This document shows positions 48,589 through 59,691 of a stretch of DNA of 64,000 nt, in pieces. Position 1 is the first letter of the stretch. Every line of letters starts with the position of its first letter. The translations under genes and the position numbers were made by a program. The notes beneath the pieces were generated by a model that saw only the letters and a list, made by a program, of their open reading frames with translations, did not search any database and was not told where the DNA came from. Source of the DNA: Clarkia xantiana subsp. parviflora (Eukaryota; Streptophyta; Magnoliopsida; Myrtales; Onagraceae); contig JAPTYO010000017.1 in NCBI GenBank assembly GCA_036873135.1, positions 2,480,001-2,544,000 of the forward strand. The letters are read 5' to 3'.

Positions 48589-50632
48589 TTTTTCCCAAGC
48601 TTGATAAGTAACCCCCGTTGGGTTCTTCCGTTTCTTCTATTCTTGGTAACTCAATGACTGCAATTGGTTGCACCTGTAGTTCCTTCCTACTCATTGCATT
48701 GAGGTAGCACCTCCTAGAGGCGGATTGATCTCACAAGACCTCTCTGATGCCATTGGGTGTTGGAAACTTCATTTTTTGGTGGACCGTTGAAAGCACTATT
48801 CTATTTGATTTTGCGGTGGTACGACCTAGTATCCCGTTATACGCGCCCATTTCCTCAACTATGACGAATGTTATCTTTAGTTGTAGTTGTTTCCAACATT
48901 CCCTAAGTGTTACCGGTAGCGTGATTATTCCCAATGGGAATGTAGTAGCTCCTGCGAAGCATACTAACTGAGAAATTCACCGGTTTGAGGTCTCGCTCTA
49001 TTTTTCTAATTGCCTTGATTACATCAATGTGAAGGATGTCTGTGGAGCTTCCTCCATCCACCAGAATCCTATTTACATCATATCCAGCAATGTCCATGGT
49101 TATGACTAATGCATCGTCATGCGGGTGCACCACATCTTTCAAGTCCTCGTCAGAGAAAATTATTTGCATGACTTTTCCCGGCCTTGGACGCTTCCAGAAT
49201 GTTGGCATATCATGTACTTGGGCTACATAGATCTCCCTAGAGTTTGGCTACAAGTTATGAATTCTTTGGGGTCTTGTTGGTTCTGCAATTTTTGGCCCAC
49301 CTTGGGGAACCCACCCTTGTCTTCTCGGTACCTGTGGTTCCGCTTGTGTTTTACCTTTACTTCCTTTGCCGTTGTCTGGCGTTGCTACTTTATTGCCCTT
49401 TTTTCGATTTGAACGCGATCGCTCAAGGTCCATATAGGCCTTTACTATCTCGGCTAATTCCTACAAGGAATTGATTGGTAAGTCCTTCACATTATCCGCC
49501 AATGATGCGCCCCTACGTCCCAAATTTATTATAAATGCTCGAACGATTTCTCCCTCGGAGAGTTCCGTCGCGATGTCCGATATGTTCTGGTTGAATCTTG
49601 TGTAGTAACTCGCTAGACACTAATCAAAAAAATTATTGACATCATCCAGGGCCGAATCACCATTCAACAGTTGCCTTTCACCCAGGTATTGCTGGATGAA
49701 TTTATCCTTCAAGTATGCCCATGAGGCGACTGATGCTTGAGGTAGACCAAAGAACCAATATGAAGCATTTCCCAACAATTTTGAAGGGAATAACAATGCA
49801 AAATGGTCTTCTTCAGCAGTCCTTCATGGAAAGGAAGACTCGTGCTTCTGAATGTGTTGAATCGGATCCCCTTTCCCTACATAATCAAGAATTGAACGTG
49901 GTAATACGTTTGGTGGGATAATTATCTGAAGCAATTCTTGAGTGAAAGGGTGTGTAGCCCTGTCCCTTAGCTTGTGCATTGCTCGACCCTTGGACTCCTC
50001 GATCTTTCTCACTATTAGCTCTTCTATCTCTTCTTTCGTTAAGGCAATAGTGGTAGTGTTTTGCTGTCCTGGTGGCTGTTGCCTAACATGTCCTTGGGTT
50101 GGGTATGCTTGATCGGTGGTATTCCTCTGGTGTGGATACCCCCTTTGTTGGTTCAAGTCGTTGTATGATTGTGTGTACGCTTGATGGTGCCCCCCCATGG
50201 ATCTCGATGGTGACACTTAGTAACGCGGTTGTTCTTGCCTTAGGTTTGCTCTCACACGTTCCCTTCTATCTTCTGGTGCTGCTAGTAGTTCCGAATAAAG
50301 GTTTTATGATTGAGGGTTCCTCCTTTCTTGTTCATTATTAGCATGTGGTGGTGGGGGTGGGGGTTGTTGTTGGCTCACTGTTTGTTGGTACCTTGTTCCT
50401 CCTTTGGGGGTTTGTTGAAGAGTGCTGATCTTCTCGAAATGATTGTTCTTTACCACCCACTTCCTCTTGCCCCATTGATGGTCGCTTGAAGGCTTGCCAC
50501 AGGGACTTGCTTGCTTCCCCCCGCAGGCACCTACTTGCTTCCTTTTGCAGGAACATGCTTACTTTCCCTTCCTTCTTGAGCTTTGCTCGTTGCCATCGAG
50601 CGTAGGTAGTTGCTAACTGGCTTCTCGTTCGG
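48589..50632 (-). pseudogene. INV gag-protease fragment of a Tat element
   Basis: Read right to left. Gag has LRDRATHPFTQELLQI and DYVGKGDPIQHIQKHE (about 49990-49840), aligning with the T2 Gag. Protease has ILVDGGSSTDILHID (about 49080-49030), then YNGILGRTT and HQKMKFP (about 48860-48760). The frame is broken in several places and stops near 48600, where the inverted LTR begins. RT, RNase H and integrase are absent. Confidence 0.8.
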
Positions 50633-50651
50633 ATCCTACAGACGGCGTCAA
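50633..50651 (-). other. INV primer binding site
   Basis: The minus strand reads TTGACGCCGTCTGTAGGAT, the T2-type site with G-to-A changes. Confidence 0.65.
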
Positions 50652-51307
50652 TGTTTGCAAACGGTCTCTTCGTGGGCGTTCTTTCTTAGAGTTCCCGCTT
50701 ATTTCCTTTCTTGTACCTGCAAATGGCCACCGAGGGGTTCTCGATAAACCCACTCCGATGCTTAAATGAGTATGGGCTTAGAGAGAGAAAGTAAGCTTAG
50801 AGAGAGATTGATTACCTTCAAATGAGGGATGGAGAGTTCTATTTATAGAGTTCCTATTGAACCGCTCCGGTTTCTTTGTTTTTCCGGTCCGGTTATGGCA
50901 GTTTTGTAATATAAATTGTACTTGACCATTAATATAGTATACTTGACATCGGTTCGACCGTAGGTAAGTTTTACGGTATAAGTGTCTCAAAAAAGGCCTT
51001 CTAGGGTGGGCCCCGGGTGAAATATCGTCTAGGATAAATGGTATAGACGAGTAAACTCGTCCGGGTGAGGGTTACCCGGGTGGATACCCCTAGTGGAGCA
51101 TTCGGGTTACCCGAGCAGAAGCTCTGCTTGGGTGTCCCCGGGTTGTTTTTAGCACTCGGGGCCTTCCCGAGTGGGTTTTGCCACTCAAGATGTTTTTGGA
51201 CCTAAGTTTTCTTGGGTTTCGGGTGTCCATTTATCAATGTTTCGAATTATAATCGAACGTGACATAATTAAAGGGGCCCTATATGTGATAGTTTGGGCGT
51301 ATATCCA
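50652..51307 (-). repeat. INV right LTR (5' LTR of the minus-strand fragment)
   Basis: 656 bases. On the minus strand TGGATATACGCCCA...TTTGCAAACA, with CTATAAATAG and CATTTAAGCATCGGAGTGGG. Confidence 0.8.
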
Positions 51308-51509
51308 ATAGTGTGTACCATGTTCAACTCTCATATTTATTTTTGTATTATCATCTATCCTTCTTTCATAAATAAGAAGTAAAAAAAATTAGAATTCAAA
51401 ATATCTTATCTATCTATTGATCATCCACTATTTGTTTCATGTGTTTTCTGATTTCTTAGAATCGATTATGTTTTCAAAGAATATGTTAAACAAAAGATTA
51501 ACTGAGGAG
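51308..51509. other. AT-rich stretch, nothing recognised
   Basis: Host-like non-coding sequence between INV and the hAT-type element. No feature seen. Confidence 0.4.
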
Positions 51510-51517
51510 CTTTAGAG

Positions 51518-52604
51518 TAGGGCTGGGCATGGTTCGGTTTTTGGCCGAACCGGTTCAGAACCGAACCGGAACCAGATTTTAGGTTCAGTTGGTTTTCTGT
51601 ACCAGGTAAGAACCGAACCAGATTTTAGGTCCTAGAACCAAACCATAGGAGAACCGGTTTCGAACCGGTTTTGAACCTTTTTCATTTTTTTTTACTAAAA
51701 TTCAAAATATACACTTTTGTTTTACTAAAATTCAAAATATACAGGCAATATAGAAATATTCCTAAGTTAAGTTTCGAGTTCAAAACTAAACTCAATTGAC
51801 TGTAGAACTGATATGAGCTAACATAATATATAATAACTGTATATAAGTAAACAAATCTGCTACGACCACCTATATATCCAATATGAACCAAACCCAAATA
51901 GTGAAGGATCTACCCTATGGGTGTAAACGATTCAAGCTACTCGTGAGCTTCTCGAGATCGGTTTGGTCGATATTCAAATTCGACTCGCTAAATTTCGAGT
52001 CGAGTTGAACTTTTTTTGATACCGGGTCGAGTTCGAGTTCACTTGTACTCGACTCGAGAGGCTCGCGAGCCTAATCGAGCTTTTTTGTTTTGCATATTCG
52101 AGTCGAGTTCGAGTTTGAATTTTTCGAGTTTTACGTAATAATATTGAGTCGAGGAAGAGCTCGACCTCGAGCTAAGATGCACCATTTATTATTTAATTGA
52201 ATTTTTAACATTATTGAGCCGAACTCGAACATGTCAAGTATGACACCGAGTCGAGCTCCAGCTTGAAAAATTAAGGCTCGGTCGAGTTCGAGCTCGAATA
52301 AACTGAGTCGAGTCGAGCTTGCCGGATACTCGGCTTGTTTATAGCCCTTTAATCTACCCAAAAAAAAATATGCAAGAGTGTGTTACTATTTAACAATTTA
52401 GGCTTTATGTAATAAAAGTGGTCCTGAAAAACTGGTTCAAAACCGGTTCGGAACCTGTTTTGAACCAGTTGAAAACCGCTCCATATATTCCTTATCAAAA
52501 CCGGACCATTAAAGAACCGGTTCAGTCAGAACCGGTTTGTATTGGTTCGGTTCCGGTTTGGTTCCGGTTCGGTTCGCCCGAACCGGTTTTTATGCCCAGC
52601 CCTA
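51518..52604. mobile_element. Non-autonomous hAT-type DNA transposon (outer)
   Basis: Terminal inverted repeats TAGGGCTGGGCAT...ATGCCCAGCCCTA with a perfect 8-bp target duplication CTTTAGAG (51510-51517 and 52605-52612). Subterminal regions are packed with inverted GAACCGGTT/AACCGGTTC words. No transposase. An 8-bp duplication and such ends fit the hAT superfamily. Confidence 0.88.
51916..52351. mobile_element. Non-autonomous hAT-type transposon nested in the first
   Basis: Ends TATGGGTGTAAACG and ATAGCCCTTTA (imperfect inverted repeats), with a perfect 8-bp duplication ATCTACCC (51908-51915 and 52352-52359). Inside are many TCGAGTCGAG/CTCGA words. It has no coding capacity. Confidence 0.8.
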
Positions 52605-52612
52605 CTTTAGAG

Positions 52613-53306
52613 TCGAATGAAAATGAAAACTTTTGCTTTGAACTAGTTTCCTTTATCGATTTCGTAAATGCAGAATCAAAAAGCTCTCTCCTATGAGATG
52701 ATTGCTTATTCAATTTTGTGTGTAAAAGTATATTTGCCTAATTATTACGGTCTAATATTATTTAGGGAACGTGTTCTTCCTTCTTCTCTCATGGAGCAGT
52801 TACAATTTCTTCTACCGCTGCAGGAATCTTTGGCTTTGAACAAAGCCCTAATCAGTTTGCTTTGAACAGAGCCCCCAATTGGATTGGGATGATTGAACTC
52901 CAACCATGGAGTGTTCGGGTCTGGATCTGTATCTAATTTTCTACCTTGATTGATTCTGCTGGTATCATGAATGCTCCTGGAGACGAAGACCTGATCAAAT
53001 TTTCTATTGATTTCGATTTATCAAGGTATACTACAGCAAAGTAAGAAACAGAGGCAACTGAGACTGAACCCTAAACATATTTCTTTATAATTGATTGCCT
53101 GTTTTTTTCCTCAGTATATATAAAGGAGGCAAGCTTTGAATGATTCAAAGTTTGAGGTTATTGCAGGATTCACAAGATTTGAGGCATACTACAAGCTTTT
53201 GATGATGTGCCCGTCTTGCAGATAGTTAGTGAAGTAGAAAGGGTTTAGAGGTTCATAAGAAAGAAGACATTGACCAGAGATAGAATATATCAGGATAGAT
53301 TAAAAG
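52613..53306. other. Host-like non-coding sequence
   Basis: No gene or repeat recognised. Short open frames have no domain. Confidence 0.4.
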
Positions 53307-54055
53307 TAATAACCTAGGAGAGTTCTGAAGTTTGCCCATGTTAACGGGAGAGGTCTGAAGTTTCAAATGTTGATTTGAGAGGTATGAAGTTTCAACTTTG
53401 TTGATTTGACGTTTTCCGTCCATTTTTAGGGTTAAATTTAACAGAATTGTGTGAAATGACATTCTTGCCATTTTAATATTTTGTTTTATTTAATATCTTA
53501 TTTGAGTAAATGGGAAATGACAGAATTACCCCTAAAGTCAAATTACTCCGGCCACCACCACCTCAGCTCCGGCGACCACCACTGAAATCCGGCAACCACC
53601 ACCGAACTCCGGCGACCACCACCGAACTCTATGACCACCACCGATCACCAACACGGCTCCGATCTGGAGCCACAGAGCTCCGATCGGAGCTCTGTGGCTC
53701 GGATCGGAGCCGTTTTGGTGGTCGGTGGTGGCTGCCGGAGTTCAGTGGTGGTCGCCGGAGTTCGGTGGTGGTCGTCGGAGCCGAGATGGTGGTGGCCGGA
53801 GTCGGGTGGCAGTGGCCGGAGCCGTGGTGGCTTTAAGGGCTTTTTTGTCTTTTCCTTCAAGCATATGAGGGGCACACTTTTATTTCTGGTCATATGCCAA
53901 GCACGTTACCAATTTCCGTCACAATTAACGGTAAAAAACAGACGGAGACCGTTGTTATCAACAAAGTTGAAACTTCAGACCTCTCAAATCAACATTTGAA
54001 ACTTCAGACCTCTCCCGTTAATATGGGGCAAACTTCAGACCTCTCCTAGGTTATT
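53307..54055. mobile_element. Long inverted-repeat (fold-back) element
   Basis: Arms of about 98 bases (53307-53404 and 53957-54055) are inverted copies. Each contains GAGAGGTCTGAAGTTT-like units three times. The centre (about 53545-53830) is a second inverted repeat rich in CCGGCGACCACCACCGAAC/GGTGGTCGCCGGAG, with a nearly perfect palindrome around GAGCTCCGATCGGAGCTC (about 53677-53694). No clear target duplication was found, so class (Mutator-like or other) is open. The open frames inside are by-products of the GC-rich palindrome. Confidence 0.65.
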
Positions 54056-55005
54056 AACCCATAAGAGAATGACTTGAACTCAGCTATCGATTGTTGTTTT
54101 GTCACAAAAGATGAATCTAACTCAGCTTTATTTCTGGTTTAGTAAGCTTTTGTAACTCCGGCTTAGCGATATCAAAGGATACACATGGTTATTACGGTAC
54201 TAATTTGGCTGCTCTTTGCACTAAAGAATCACTATAGTGCATCAGGGAGAGGATGGATGTAATAGATTTGTAAGATGGCATAATAGATGCATAAATATTA
54301 AAACTCCATGGATGTTACTAATGAGCACTTCCAAAAAGCTCTTGGAACTAGCAATCAATCTGCAATATCTCTCAACATTTTCATATTAAAGGTTGCTTAT
54401 ATTTGTTTTTGTTTTTGTTTCTGTTTTTTTTTTTAAATTTATAACTCAAGTGTATACTTGCTGGAAATCAGTATAATTTTATGCAAAAAATTGTTTCTTG
54501 ACCCTTGAATTTTTATTTGTTGAGTTTATTATATTGGATATCTGATATGTAGATGCAACTCTGAGTAAATGTTTTAATAGAGCTTTGGGGACTCTATAGG
54601 TAGGCTAATTTTCGCACTTGGTGAGCTATCAACATTTACATAAAGGTTTAAGGAAGTTCTGATTGTTTTCAACATTCTCTTAGACAACAATACAGTTATG
54701 TTGTGAAAGTTCATATTCGTGTATAATAAAATAGAATGTAGAACACTTATTGCATCAAAGCTCTAAAATTGAGCAAGTCTAAACATAATTTGAATCTTTG
54801 ACATACACGGTAACATTTATAATTTCTCATATCGCCCGCGCGTACTTAGTGTATATATAGAAATAAAAGCAATATATGATTCAGTTACAAAGCAAGCTGG
54901 AATACAACGTAACCCTCCCTCCCTCCCGCACACGCATTGCACTACCAAGGAAGGAAACTAAGGTTAATTAAGATGGATGATGAGTAATTAATTAAGTAAA
55001 TATAG
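54056..55005. other. Intergenic, downstream of the glycosyltransferase
   Basis: AT-rich, no gene seen. It includes the probable 3' untranslated region of the minus-strand gene. Confidence 0.5.
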
Positions 55006-55943
55006 CTATGTTGTTGAGATTTGATTAATGAAGGCTTCCAGATTGAGGGAAGAGGAGCCATGTGGAGCAGTTTGAGATTCAAGAATAGTCCTCCACTCCA
55101 TCGCCCTCTTCCTTAACTTCCTTCCTTGATCTCCAAGCATCAACTCTGTCACAAGTCTCTCCACATTGTCTCTATCCACATTACTCGCAATCTCCAACCC
55201 AATCTCCCACTCTACACAAACAAACCTACAGTCAATGAACTGATCTCCAGAACACGGCCAGCAAAGCATCGGAACACCCGCCGACAGACTCTCCAGAGTG
55301 GAGTTCCACCCGCAGTGGCTTAAGAAGCCTCCAATAGCAGGATGTTTAACAACTTGTTCTTGGGGGCACCAACTCGCCGTAAATCCTCTTTCCTTTGTCC
55401 CCTCCACGAATTCGGTCGGCAAAACCCCACCGTCTCCATTTACAAGATCTGCTCGGATTATCCACAGAAACGGTTGGTTACTATTGGCGATCCCCATCGC
55501 AAACTCCGTCAGTTGCTGCTGAGTCAAGAACAAGATGCTCCCAAAGTTGACGTAAAGGATGGATGAGGGTTTTTTGGAGTCGAGCCATTGAAGGCACTCC
55601 GTATCTTCCTTCCAGAGGTTGCAGGCGACGTTGAGAGAGCTGCCATGCTTATGTTGTTGACTGAGAAGCAGTTGGTGAAACGGAGCAATAGGGTAAAATG
55701 GGTGGGGGAACATGGTGGACAGAGCGTTTACAATATGGGGTTCCAGGGCTTCAGCGGTATGAATGATGGTTGCAGATGCGTGGTGGGATCGAGCAAGAGC
55801 GTCCATGGTGAGGTTGAATCGGAGGTCATCAGCTTCAGTTGTTCGGATGAACCCAGGGTTATCCCCCAACCTTGCGTTTTGCATTCCAGGGACCCAATCC
55901 ATTAACACATTACTATTATCTTCATGCTTGGACGACCATATAT
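55006..55943 (-). CDS. UDP-glycosyltransferase, exon 2 only (UGT85-like)
   Basis: A family-1 glycosyltransferase that would move a sugar from a UDP-sugar to a small acceptor in the cytosol; the substrate cannot be told. The frame has VNFGSI (about residues 119-124 counted from a GTG at 55908) and a full 44-residue PSPG nucleotide-sugar box (residues 180-223). The box includes WCPQEQ, HCGWNS and a terminal GDQ where EQ is usual. It then reaches a normal C-terminus. An AG acceptor at 55945-55944 gives an exon starting in phase 1, 14 residues before DWVPGM. This agrees with the single-intron position I recall for UGT85 genes. The first exon (about 170-180 residues) is not found upstream, where retroelements begin at about 56300. 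It may lie beyond the window or be lost. No stop or frameshift is seen in the exon. Confidence 0.85.
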
Positions 55944-56329
55944 CTGGACAATATCGTTAATACCCATCTTCTTCAGTTAATTCATTCATTAATGTAACCA
56001 ACATTAATTATATATTTACTTCTTATGCCTTACTTTTTAATTCCTAGCTACTCATAAACTTGTGATGATTAGTATTACTCTATATTTCCGAATGTTAGTT
56101 TATTTATAGTCGGATTGATTAACGGGAAGTTTATCAAAAAGTAACATGCGGATTCAGATCTCCTGCCCCACTTTATAATTATGTCTCAGATGGTGCCTCG
56201 CCGTTAAGATTTTAATACGTGTCCTTAGATTTAATATTTTACTTCTAGGGTTCACCCATCCTAATAAGGTTTTAGGAAGAAAAAAAACCCCACAATATGT
56301 GACATAAGGAACCCGACTCTGTCGTCAAG
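55944..56329. other. Intron or truncated upstream region of the glycosyltransferase
   Basis: AT-rich with no LTR boundary visible before the gag fragment. Exon 1 was looked for on the minus strand and not seen. Confidence 0.5.
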
Positions 56330-56973
56330 CGAACGATGTCTGTTCCAGCAGAGCTGACCCTAGAATAGATTGACAGGTTCATTTCCATCCGACTGAATGA
56401 TGGAAAGTCTAAAATCATCCCTCGATTATGCGACAGGACATCTCACCCCTTCACACAGGAGTTAACCAATATTTTCAACCCCGAAATTGTTTTCAACAAG
56501 CAATATGCGCCTACATTGGAGATGGGGATCTCGTTCAACACATTTAGAGTCACGAAGCATGATGGTCACTTTACGTTATCTTTCCCCTCTATATTAAAGG
56601 GCGTCGCCTCCAACTAGTTCTTTGGGCTGCCACAAGGTTCAATGAATTTCTGGTAATACTTGAAGCTCAAATTCATCACGCACTACTTAGTAAGCGCCAG
56701 TTTCTAATAAGCTCATATATGTTAGAACGTAACCAAGGCACGACCAAAATGTTAGCTAGATACTACATCAACTTCAACTTGAACATAGCGGACATAGATG
56801 AGGAACATACAGATGGAGAAATCATCCGCGCTTTTCTGCGTAATTTACGGCCTCCTATGGAACACACATGAAAAGTCCCTGGCTATCAAGCTTTTTCGAA
56901 CCCTGAAAGAGTTGGTCGAGCAGGTCAAAACCCACATTTACATGGAAAGTGTTTGCAAGAGAGAAGCGTCATG
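56330..56973 (+). pseudogene. Tat-type gag fragment, first tandem copy
   Basis: Encodes a decayed Gag: a counterpart of the T2 stretch before LRDRSTHP, then RTSHPFTQELTNIFNP (about 56440-56480), ending at about 56970. Several stops. The element's LTR is not visible to the left. Confidence 0.7.
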
Positions 56974-57023
56974 TGTTAGGATTACTCTTTGTTCGTTTCT
57001 ACTTTACTTTTGTTCGTTTCTAA
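56974..57023 (+). repeat. 50-base fragment of the Cop2 LTR start
   Basis: TGTTAGGATTACTC... to GTTCGTTTCTAA, near-identical to the first 50 bases at 57603. It lies at the same point of the gag sequence and ends abruptly in the second gag copy. Confidence 0.85.
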
Positions 57024-57602
57024 ATGATGGAAAGTCTAAAATCATCCCTTGATTATGTGACAGGGCATCTCACCCCTTCACACAGGAGTTAACCAAAATT
57101 TTCATCCCCGAAATCTTTTTCAACAAGCAGTATACGCCTACATTGGAGATGGGGATCTCGTTCAACACATTTAGAGTCACGAAGCATGATGGTCACTTTA
57201 CGTTATCTTTCCCCTCTGTATTAAAGGGTGTCGCCTCCAATTAGTTCTTTGGGCTGCGACAAGGTTCAATGAATTTCTGGTAATACTTGAAGCTCAAATT
57301 CATCGCGCACTACTTAGTAAGCGCCAGCTTCTTATAAGCTCATATATGTTCGAAAGTAACCAAGGAACGACCAATATGTTAGCTAGATACTACATCCACT
57401 TCAACTTGAATATAGCGGACATAGACGAGGGACATACAGATGGAGAAATCATCCGCGCTTTTCTGCATAATTTACGGCCTCCCTATTGAACATACATGAA
57501 AAAGTCCCTGGCTATCAATCTTTTTTGAACCCTGAAAGAGTTGGTCGAGCAGGTCAAAACCCACATTTACATGGAAAGTGTTTGCAAGAGAGAAGCGTCC
57601 TA
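57024..57602 (+). pseudogene. Tat-type gag fragment, second tandem copy
   Basis: Repeats 56397-56973 with few differences (about 630-base duplication including the LTR piece). It ends at the Cop2 5' LTR. Confidence 0.8.
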
Positions 57603-57776
57603 TGTTAGGATTACTCTTTGTTCGTTTCTACTTTACTTTTGTTCGTTTCTAAGTTCGTGTCTAAAGTTAGTTAGGTTTCAAATGTTAGTTACTAACTTAC
57701 TATATAAATAAACAAAGCATACACTTTGTAATGATGATTCTTAGATTGATGATATGAAGTTCTCTCATTCTTAATA
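57603..57776 (+). repeat. Cop2 5' LTR
   Basis: TGTTAGGATT...TTCTTAATA, with TATATAAATAAAC at about 57701. The right end departs from the usual CA. Confidence 0.85.
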
Positions 57777-57792
57777 TGGTATCAGAACATGG
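57777..57792 (+). other. Cop2 primer binding site
   Basis: TGGTATCAGAACATGG, the initiator-Met tRNA type usual in copia elements. Confidence 0.85.
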
Positions 57793-57961
57793 AATTCAGT
57801 TGACCACCTGCAACTAACTTTTCTAGCGACGTTTATCTCCGGCGAAGTAACTCTCTTGATCGTCTTCTTCCACGGCGAAGCATTCTTGATCAATTTTCTT
57901 GATCGTCTGTGTATCTAAGCTCCGTTGAGCTTCTTAGTTGTCGGAATCCAGGACAAACGGG

Positions 57962-58605
57962 TGTTGGGGTCAAAATGACGTAGCCTAGAGCTCCTGGTAG
58001 TGGACTTCGAGGTCTCACCTTCGTTAGACTCTTCTAGGTATCTTTTTCGACCCCGGGAGGTACTTAGTTTCTTTTTGAGTACTTGATGGGCGAGAACCTG
58101 AAAAGGGGTTGCGGATTTTCCCCTGATTCCACTCCGAAGCTTAATTTAGTAATGGAATATGAGAGAATACTTTAAGAAGTATATGATAGAATATATAAGT
58201 AATAAAAGTGCTCCCCTATTTATAGGGAGAGATTGTACTGACTTTAAGTGGTGGCAGCTAAGCTATGATTGGTTGTCCTTATATCAGGAGGCAGCATGCA
58301 GGTTGCCAGCTGGTGTCTCTTCCTTAGGAGGAAGGGTTGTCTTTGAGGCAGCAAGTAGGTTGCTCGATGGAACCTCTTTCTCAGATGGAAGGGATTTCTT
58401 GATGGCACTGGGCCGTTGAATTGAATCATACCTTTAGAGGGAGAATCTTCGAGTTGAGTCGTCACCATTCTTCAGGCGTTTTGTCTTAATTGTCGACATA
58501 TCTTTGTGTCATTTTCAACCATTTATCATTGTCTTATCATTTGGCTCGTGAGTAGTTGTCGTCTTATCTTTTAGAGATCCCGACTCGAACACTCCAAGTT
58601 TAACA
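57962..58605 (-). repeat. Candidate solo LTR of a Tat-type element in the Cop2 leader
   Basis: On the minus strand TGTTAAACTTGG...GACCCCAACA, with CTATAAATAGGGG (about 58212-58224) and TTAAGCTTCGGAGTGG (about 58129-58144) in the order and spacing of the other Tat LTRs. No matching 5-bp duplication (ACGGG against TTCCC). Confidence 0.6.
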
Positions 58606-58810
58606 TTCCCAGTCCATCCTAACAAAGGGGAAGTCTGTAGTTAACTGAGCGGTACCGTCGCTGGAATTCGTCATCTCATCTTCGTGATCGTCTTTTCATC
58701 GTCGTGATCGTCTTTTAGTTCATGGTGTTTCTTCGGTGATATTTCTCAGATCTGACGGGGAAGTCTGTAGTTGATAGAGCGGTACCGTCGCTGAGTTATT
58801 TTCATCATCA

Positions 58811-59691
58811 ATGGCGAATCAAGATATCAACAATGATTTGGAAGATCAGCTGTTTCTTCATACATCAAACACCAAAAGTTCAAATCTGATTCAATTCAAG
58901 CTCACTAGATCAGATAACTATAAGATTTGGTCTCAGACTATTAAAGAAGGGCTTCTCGTCAAAAGTAAGCTGTGTTTCATGGACAAGACTCTGTCTCGTG
59001 ATGCTATTACTATTGATAAGCGTCAAAAATGGGATAAATGCAATGAAATAGTCAAGGCTTGGTTGCGAAACTCTGTTGAGAATGACTTGGTCAGTGGTTT
59101 GATTTACAATCCAACTGCACAAAGCATTTGGGATGATCTTTACGAGATGTTCAACAAGGTTAATGAAACACGTCTTTTTCAGCTGACTCGTGACATATAT
59201 CATTTTAATCAAGGTACCTTATCAATCTCTACTTATTTTGGCAAGCTAAAGGTGTTTTGGGATGAAATTGCAGCCATTGATGATCTAGCTTTAGTCAGTG
59301 ATAAGGATGTTGCTTTGATGGCTATTTATTAGGAGAAGCAGAAGCTTATTCAATTCTTAATTGGTCTTAATGATACTTTTGCATCAGTTAGAACTAATCT
59401 CTTGATGAGGCAACCTTTGCCTAGTTTGAGTGTTGCTTACTGAGTGTTATTGCAAGAAGAAAATCAACGTATTGTGTCTGGATCTATAACGGATGGATTT
59501 CTTGATACTCCTTCTTATACTGCTACTATGTTCTCCTCTCGAAATCGAACTGTTTTTGGTTGGTATAGATATCATAATGGTTTTGGTGGTAATAAAGGTG
59601 CTCAGAACTTCAAAGCTTTTGGTCAAGCTAAATCTAACAGTATGAATGGAAATATGAATCAGTTCAATGGAACAGTAGATAAGTCAGGTTG
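58811..59691 (+). pseudogene. Cop2 gag
   Basis: ATG at 58811. Copia Gag pattern with FKLTRSDNYKIWSQ, then IWDDLYEMFNK and LPSLSVAY...LLQEENQR. In-frame stops at 59330, 59441 and 59690. Confidence 0.8.

Noticed and set aside
53510..53999. Gly/Trp- and Pro-rich frames
   Set aside because: By-products of the GC-rich inverted repeat in the fold-back element.
55126..55960. Plus-strand frames opposite the glycosyltransferase
   Set aside because: Shadows of the real minus-strand exon; no motifs.
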